DNA of 64,000 nucleotides from Sporodiniella umbellata (Eukaryota; Mucoromycota; Mucoromycetes; Mucorales; Rhizopodaceae), in the NCBI GenBank assembly GCA_025677835.1, contig JAIXMR010000095.1, forward strand, positions 45,438 to 109,437, given 5' to 3'. The notes beneath the pieces were generated by a model, which made no database searches, had not been told where the DNA came from, and was given only the letters and a program-made list of their open reading frames with translations. Every line of letters begins with the position of its first letter. The stretch's first letter is position 1. Positions 58,620 through 64,000 of the stretch are shown here, one piece after another. Both the position numbers and the translations under genes were made by a program.

Positions 58620-60392
58620 ATGCTTCAATTAGCCCGCGAATGTTTTTTAGAGATTTGTTCTTATTTGGATAGTTGTACTCTGATTGAAATGTCTTTAGTT
58701 TGTAAAACTTATCGTGAGCATCTTCAAGACGAAAATATATGGAAAGCAAAGTGTCGAAAAGAACTTGGTATTACAGAGTTGATTTGGCCATATAAGAACT
58801 GGAGATACGCATATTTCAATTGTTGTTATGGGGCTCTTTTTGTTCCCAAATACGAAAACGGCAAAATGGCCTTAAGGTAAAGCCACTTCTCTTCTATTAA
58901 ATGAAATATTGTTAAACTATGTATCCTTATTTTTTTTTTTTTTTTCAGTAATTGCTTAGAAACTACAAATGTTTCAGGAAAAGAAATACCTAATGTTTGG
59001 ACTGCTGTTACTCTAACCAGTTCATATATTTATACTCTTGACACAACTGGTGGACTGTGGGTCAGAGAAAGAAGCAATGGTAATAAAAAGAGAAAAGAAA
59101 AAAGAAAAAAGTTAAAAGATAAAAAGGATTAAAAAAAAATAGAAATGTACGTTATAAAATCACAAACTTATTAATGCGGTTGTTTTCTTTTCTTCTCTTT
59201 TTTTCCTTTTCTGTTTATTTGTTTACTTGACATAGGTTACAATAATAGTGAGCCCGGAAAGCTTCCTGTCGAAATTGGAGAATATAAGTTTTTACAAATC
59301 ACTAGTTGTTTGTTGTATTGTCTAGTTTTATCACAAAGCGGTACCCTTTACAAAATTTACGATGGCGCTAACATGCAGAAACTACTTCCTTTTCCAGAAA
59401 AAGTCTATCAGATGGTTGCTCATTACAGCTATGTCGCAGTGCTATCGATAGAGGGCGATGTGTGTTTCATCAGCGATTGTCATCCCCGTGACATAAAATG
59501 GAACCGTATGCATATTAGATTTGGTGTTTCTTTGCCCGATGAACGTATTGTACAACTAGCGCCCGTGGGCAGCGATATTGTCGCACTGACCGATTCGAAC
59601 CGTGTTTGGATGCTTCGTTGCCGTGACTATCATCGCTTTTCAGATGATCCGCGATCGAATATGTTCGAACTTGTTCACTTTTCTGGGCCTACACACCGAA
59701 ATATTACTGGTAGTTACGATCGCTTTGCAGTTTTTACAAGAGATGGTCAAGTTCTTTTAGGAGATCATAAAGCAGACGCTTACACGATCCCTATCCGTCC
59801 TAGCTTCTTACAGGACGTTCCTATACGAGCAATTTCTTTTGGAAGGTAACATCTCTTTTCTCTTTCTTTTTTTTTTTTTTTTTTTTTTGCTTACGCGCTG
59901 TATAGTCACTTGTTTGGAGCGCTAAATTATAAGGGCGAAGTTCTTACTTGGAGTATAAATACACCGTAAAGGGATTAATACCCTTTTTTAGTCAGAATAT
60001 ATTTTAATCTATAATCTAGCGTTAATCAGGAGCTTCCTGAGGAACAGCAATCCAATAACTTTTGGCTGACAGATGTTTCTTGGGACAATTTTCGCGAAAG
60101 GAGTCGCCGTTTTCGTGAAAGATGGCAACGGTGGCTTCAGAATGATTCATACACTCTGGAAGAAGGTGCTGAAAACAGAAATAGTGTTACGGAAAATAGT
60201 GTAGAGGAAAAGAACACTACGGAAATTTCGCCTTATGAAGAAGTTTTTACAAAGTGGGAAGATATTTCAGATGAAAGCCCTATGATCTCTCAAAAAAACT
60301 TTGTCTTTGTCAAAAGTTTCTCAAAAGACATACACCCTTTGACCATTCAGATTTATGGAGAAAGCTATCTAGCTCTGGGAACAGACTGCTGA
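58620..60392 (+). CDS. F-box protein with RCC1-like repeats (paralog B)
   Basis: Exons 58620-58876, 58949-59079, 59236-59845, 59906-59965 and 60020-60392 give 476 residues. The F-box is at 3-48 (LARECFLEICSYLDSCTLIE, then VCKTYREHLQDENIWKAKC). RCC1-like blades follow (YTLDTTGGLWVRE, LVLSQSGTLYKI, VAVLSIEGDVCFI, VALTDSNRVWML, FAVFTRDGQVLLGD, FGALNYKGEVLTW). Unlike A and C it has about 120 extra C-terminal residues: an Arg/Trp-rich segment (FRERSRRFRERWQRWLQ), an Asn/Glu-rich linker and a final strand-like part (FVFVKSFSKDIHPLTIQIYG). The frame is open upstream to 58515, but that part is hydrophobic and AT-biased, so the ATG next to the F-box is used. Blade 5 is closest to paralog C, including the phrase SELVNFSG / FELVHFSG. 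Confidence 0.85.
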
Positions 60393-60518
60393 TTATTTTT
60401 TTTTCTCTTCCCCTTTTCTTTTGTTTTTTTTTTTTTCGAAAAAAAAAAACAAGAAGTAAAAATATAAATTTCGGAGGGCTTTATTTCATTTCTCAGTAAA
60501 AGAAAAGAAAGGAAAAAA

Positions 60519-61295
60519 CTAAAATAAATCAGTTGGCAAAACATTGTATACAGCTAAAATAGTATGTTTCATTATAGCTAATGTTAGTCTGCTTTTATGG
60601 ATTGGGTTCATATTCAAATGAAGTTTTCTGTTCATTTCTTCCACCGTATGAAAAATAGATGTGTTTTGATATAAGGAGATTGTTACTTGTACATCATGTG
60701 ATAAACCAATGCATATATTACATAGTAAATGGCCTCTATTGTCATCGTTGGCTTTGGGCCACCCAGAACTACAACTGGATCGCGATTCTGCCGGTCTATG
60801 GTCTAGATTTGCGAAAGACTTCTCATTGGCTGTAGGTTTGCTACAGATAGTTGATGTCTTTTCCTTATTTTCTAAAGGAATAACTGGTGACTTTCTGGTA
60901 ACAATACCTTCGGCCAGAGAATGGATAACGCGAGGCTTATTGTTAAACGCTATATGAGCAACCTCTGCTTCGTTTGCCCGCACTTCAGATACACATGCTT
61001 CTGGTTTTATGGTTGTCTCACAATAACTTCCTTCTGTTGGTATCTGTGGTTCTTCTGGGTTTTTAGAAAGAGTATCATTCTCGCTTGTATTAAATTGAAG
61101 CCATTCTGATGTACATCCTTGCTCATATAGTTTTTCGTTTTCCCTCAAAACAGTGGGATCCAGTCTCAAAACGTCCGCTCGCCAACAAGATGCGTCGGAA
61201 GACATATGGTATGGTAGTTGATCTTTTAACATTGGGTTTCTAGGAAGAACTAACTGCCTTTTCTCTCCTCGTATAGGTTCTTTCGCTAATGGCAT
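60519..61295 (-). CDS. Unrecognised 258-residue protein
   Basis: A single exon with ATG at 61295 and a stop at 60519. The N-terminal half is polar (EPIRGEKRQLVLPRNP, YHMSSDASCWRADVLRLDPTVLRENEKLYEQG). The centre is Ser/Glu/Pro-rich with likely disorder. The last 70 residues are more ordered, with a mix of strands and helices (GHLLCNICIGLSHDVQVTISLYQ, TVEEMNRKLHLNMNPIHKSRL). No known domain is recognised; the CxxC-like CNIC is too short to call a zinc site. It lies between two F-box/RCC1 paralogs and converges with paralog B (126 nt between stops). An SCF substrate or partner role is speculation. It could be lineage-specific. Confidence 0.7.
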   Translation of the reverse strand: MPLAKEPIRGEKRQLVLPRNPMLKDQLPYHMSSDASCWRADVLRLDPTVLRENEKLYEQGCTSEWLQFNTSENDTLSKNPEEPQIPTEGSYCETTIKPEACVSEVRANEAEVAHIAFNNKPRVIHSLAEGIVTRKSPVIPLENKEKTSTICSKPTANEKSFANLDHRPAESRSSCSSGWPKANDDNRGHLLCNICIGLSHDVQVTISLYQNTSIFHTVEEMNRKLHLNMNPIHKSRLTLAIMKHTILAVYNVLPTDLF

Positions 61296-62075
61296 TTATT
61301 ACCTTATTAAAAAAAAGAAAAAAAGAAATCTATCGTCTCTCTCTCTTTCTCTTTCTCTCCCTTTATTTATACAAATTGAAGAATCACAAGACGTTCTGGT
61401 TTGTGACTTAAAGTTGAATTAAATCATTTTTATAAACTATTAGAAATCGTCTGTATTGTCTCACTAATTCTATATGTTTGGTTTTTATCAGTTAAAATAT
61501 GGATCTCTGTTCTCAAATCAAAACTCCTTGTAGTGTGTTTTGTCGAACATATGTGTATTTGAACTTGAGACATAAAACCTGCCCAGAAAAAAGAGCATAA
61601 TGAACAAATACACTAAAGCTTTTTAATAGTCAACATACTGAATTCAATAATTCAATTTATCAGTTTTCAAGGCAAATTCAATGATAAACAGACACCTGCT
61701 TTATGTAATATATCAGGCATAAATCACTCTGGTTTGGAATACTGAATGAAAAACAAACTACAAACTTCGGAAGCTATCACATAATGTTTAAGCTTTATAA
61801 AAAGCTTTGTGTGCAGAACAAAGTTGTGACACGGATGTATTTTTTGGTGTCATAAAGATATTTTTTGCTAGCTATTTTCAAAGAACATAGTATTATGTGT
61901 AACTTTTCAGACACTCTCTACGATTTAATTATTTGTTGTACAGTCTGTAATAAAACATAGCTTTGAAGATTTTTTTCATTTCTCAAAATTATTTACACTC
62001 ATGACTATATATAACACCTACGCTAGAATAGTACGTACGGATTACAAAACTAGTTGGATACTTTGACTTTATATT
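61296..62075. other. Intergenic region between the orphan and F-box paralog C
   Basis: No gene is supported. A CT-rich run (about 61337-61360) lies just upstream of the orphan's start and is probably in its promoter. Confidence 0.6.
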
Positions 62076-63586
62076 CTATTCGTTTACTACTAAAGCTACA
62101 AAACAATTACCACAAAAGCTATTAGACCCGGAGTCCTGAGTTCCGAAGGCTATACTTAAAGCATGTTCAGAGCCCAAACTATTCATAGATGTGATTTGTA
62201 CATCTTCATCACCATTAATTTTTGTTCTTCCTTTGATAGATTTCCAGGTTATAACTTTTCCCTCAGTAGTTAATGCGCCGAAGGTACGGCCAATGTTTTG
62301 CTGATAATAAGATGGAAATGCACTATTATTCATCTTTTAGAATACAATACATATATATATATATATATATAAGCTAAAAAGTTACCATCCGAATGATACT
62401 GATCGAACTGATTGATTTTGTAAAAAGCTCAGTTTGACTGGATCTGTATCTTTTTCTACATCGCTATCACCCATTAAAACCTCGCCATCTTTTGTGCAGA
62501 CAGTGAATTGACCACAATTAGAATGGATAGTTCTTGGCGATTTTCCAGAGAAATTTACAAGCTCTGACATATGTTTTTTTGGGTTTTTAGAAAACTCTTC
62601 TAGATTAGAAATGTCCAAAAGGTAAACACGGCCAGATTTAGTTAGTGCCAGTAGATAAAGATCTAATGATGTGAGTTGATCTATCGGATCTTCTTTGAGT
62701 ATAGGGTTGCAAGCAAAAAACGAGCATTTTGAAAACTTTTGCTGAACCATTTTATAATAATACTTTTCCATAGAGCGAGGCCCCATTCTTTTGTTGCCAA
62801 TAAAATACATTTTGTCTTCATTAGTTAGTGCCACGGAGTAGATGGGATGAGAAACAATCTGTCTGGGTTGGGTCTGGAACTGGTCGTATATCATTTCCAA
62901 TCCAAGCTCTGATATATTGTAAAGATGGTTGTCTTCAGTGAGTCCGATGCAGTTTTCAAAGTAAGAAGAAATCTTTACAAAGCGTTCATTGGCTTTTCCA
63001 AGCATTCGAAAAGGTTGCGTAAAACAACTTTCTTTTAAAATCCATAATTATATAAAAAAGACAAAGTTAGTACATTATCCTGTTTTTTTTTCTTTAAAAA
63101 AAAACAATATACGTAATATTTACGAGGCTCCCAGATCCAAAGTTTTTTGCTACTGTCAAGCGCATATATACTGTCTGCTGTTGCTGTAATCTCAGTCCAA
63201 CTACTTGGAGGTGCATTTTCGGATATGAGGCGGATTGTTTTGCTTTATATATATATATATATATAGAAGGTTTAGTAAGTCAGCTTTTCAATTATAAAAT
63301 TAACAACATACTTTTTTTCTGTATTTTTGGCATTTATCCAGGTGTCATTTGATTCCCTCAAGACATTTAGCCTTGAGTATAAAGATTTATAATAAATATA
63401 TTGCCAACTATAACTCTCCCATTTGTTTTCAATCAATCCAAACTCTTCTTGGCATCTCTTTTTCCATATAAGTTCGTCTTGCAACATATTGTAAAAATAA
63501 TGAGAAACCGTAGTCAGCTCAAACAAACTTTGACCATCCAAAAAAGAGCATAAATGGTAGAGTATTTCTTGTGTTATTCTAAACAT
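62076..63586 (-). CDS. F-box protein with RCC1-like repeats (paralog C)
   Basis: Exons 63586-63312, 63242-63124, 63031-62386 and 62322-62076 give 428 residues. The F-box is at 3-48 (ITQEILYHLCSFLDGQSLFE, then VSHYFYNMLQDELIWKKRC). RCC1-like blades include YALDSSKKLWIW, GLTEDNHLYNI, VALTNEDKMYFIGN, LALTKSGRVYLL, FTVCTKDGEVLMGD and FGALTTEGKVITW. The family order matches A and B, on the opposite strand. The last intron (62385-62323) contains an AT repeat, and the acceptor ATAATAG was chosen because it keeps frame. The third-exon acceptor (AAAAG before 63031) is likewise frame-based. The C-terminus is Ser/Gly/Cys-rich (SNSFCGNCFVALVVNE), not shared with A or B. Confidence 0.82.
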
Positions 63587-64000
63587 TAGATTATGAAGAC
63601 GAGAATTAATATATGTGATTATGTATAAAAAAAAGTTATATTCGATTTTTTATTTTGGATTTTTTATATACTTTTTCTTGCTCTATTTTATGATAAAGCG
63701 AAGAAACAAGAATCTTTGATCTAAGGTGATTTACGACTATTGATGTGTCTTTATGCATATGCATTGGGGCTACAAAACGGCTATGAAAAAGGGTTAGGTC
63801 ACAAACTTAGAAAAGCACATGGTATGTTTAAAACGTTACTTTTTGTGGGAAACTTTTACAATCTCTCATAGAAACAAAAAAAAATAAGAGCAAAAGCCTT
63901 TATTGAAAAATCTGAATTGTCTTCATATATATTGGAGGGATAATTTTCTTATAGTAATACGATAACAGAAAGTTTGTAAAACTTTAAAACAAGAAATAAG
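63587..64000. other. Upstream region of F-box paralog C
   Basis: AT-rich DNA with poly-A tracts and TATA-like sequences on the minus strand near 63663-63670. No further gene is seen before the window ends. Confidence 0.55.

Overview
The window is nuclear DNA from a filamentous, probably early-diverging fungus. Genes are split by short introns (about 43-90 nt, nearly all GT-AG, often with CTAAC/CTAAT branch-like sites). Intergenic DNA is very AT-rich and full of long poly-T/poly-A runs and AT, AAT, CT, CA and TG microsatellites. The products are typical fungal housekeeping proteins. Base composition, intron style and the presence of a FHIP, a DAD-containing formin and a DIP2-type double adenylation protein suggest Mucoromycota (Mucorales-like). 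That placement is inference; no rRNA gene is present, and I noticed no tRNA. No virus, toxin gene, CRISPR array or intact transposon was recognised. Exon joins below were worked out by reading frame and splice-site phase; they predict, but do not prove, the transcripts.

Layout. 0-8.2 kb is gene-poor: two small nuclear-looking proteins (1.0 and 2.7 kb) and a PH-domain gene whose 3' end is uncertain. 8.4-13 kb is a compact run: BCS1 AAA chaperone, an SSH4-type SPRY/PPxY adaptor, a BIG1/VOA1-type ER membrane protein and a response-regulator protein. 13.5-32.8 kb holds a small orphan, a SERTA-like acidic protein, DPH5, a stand-alone NUP96/NUP145C-type nucleoporin, a divergent YAK1-family kinase, SEC17 (alpha-SNAP), a FHIP, a formin and a LAA2/aftiphilin-type AP-1 accessory protein. 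32.8-44.3 kb holds a SAM methyltransferase, an acidic orphan, glutathione peroxidase, an alpha/beta hydrolase, the long DIP2-like gene and a Myb/SANT-like protein. 46.4-52.5 kb holds a predicted membrane microprotein, ERG8, CDC50, a PFA4-type DHHC palmitoyltransferase and TIM23.

52.5-64 kb is the accessory end. It starts with a gene-poor stretch containing odd open frames, followed by three diverged paralogous F-box proteins with RCC1-like repeats (two on +, one on -) and one unrecognised 258-residue protein between the second and third.

Together many of the genes serve membrane traffic and polarised growth: SEC17, FHIP, LAA2-like, SSH4-like, CDC50, PFA4-like, BIG1/VOA1-like and formin. The most unusual points are the F-box/RCC1 family, the split-off Nup96 module, the YAK1-like kinase with altered activation-loop and catalytic motifs, and two small proteins resembling the SERTA domain.
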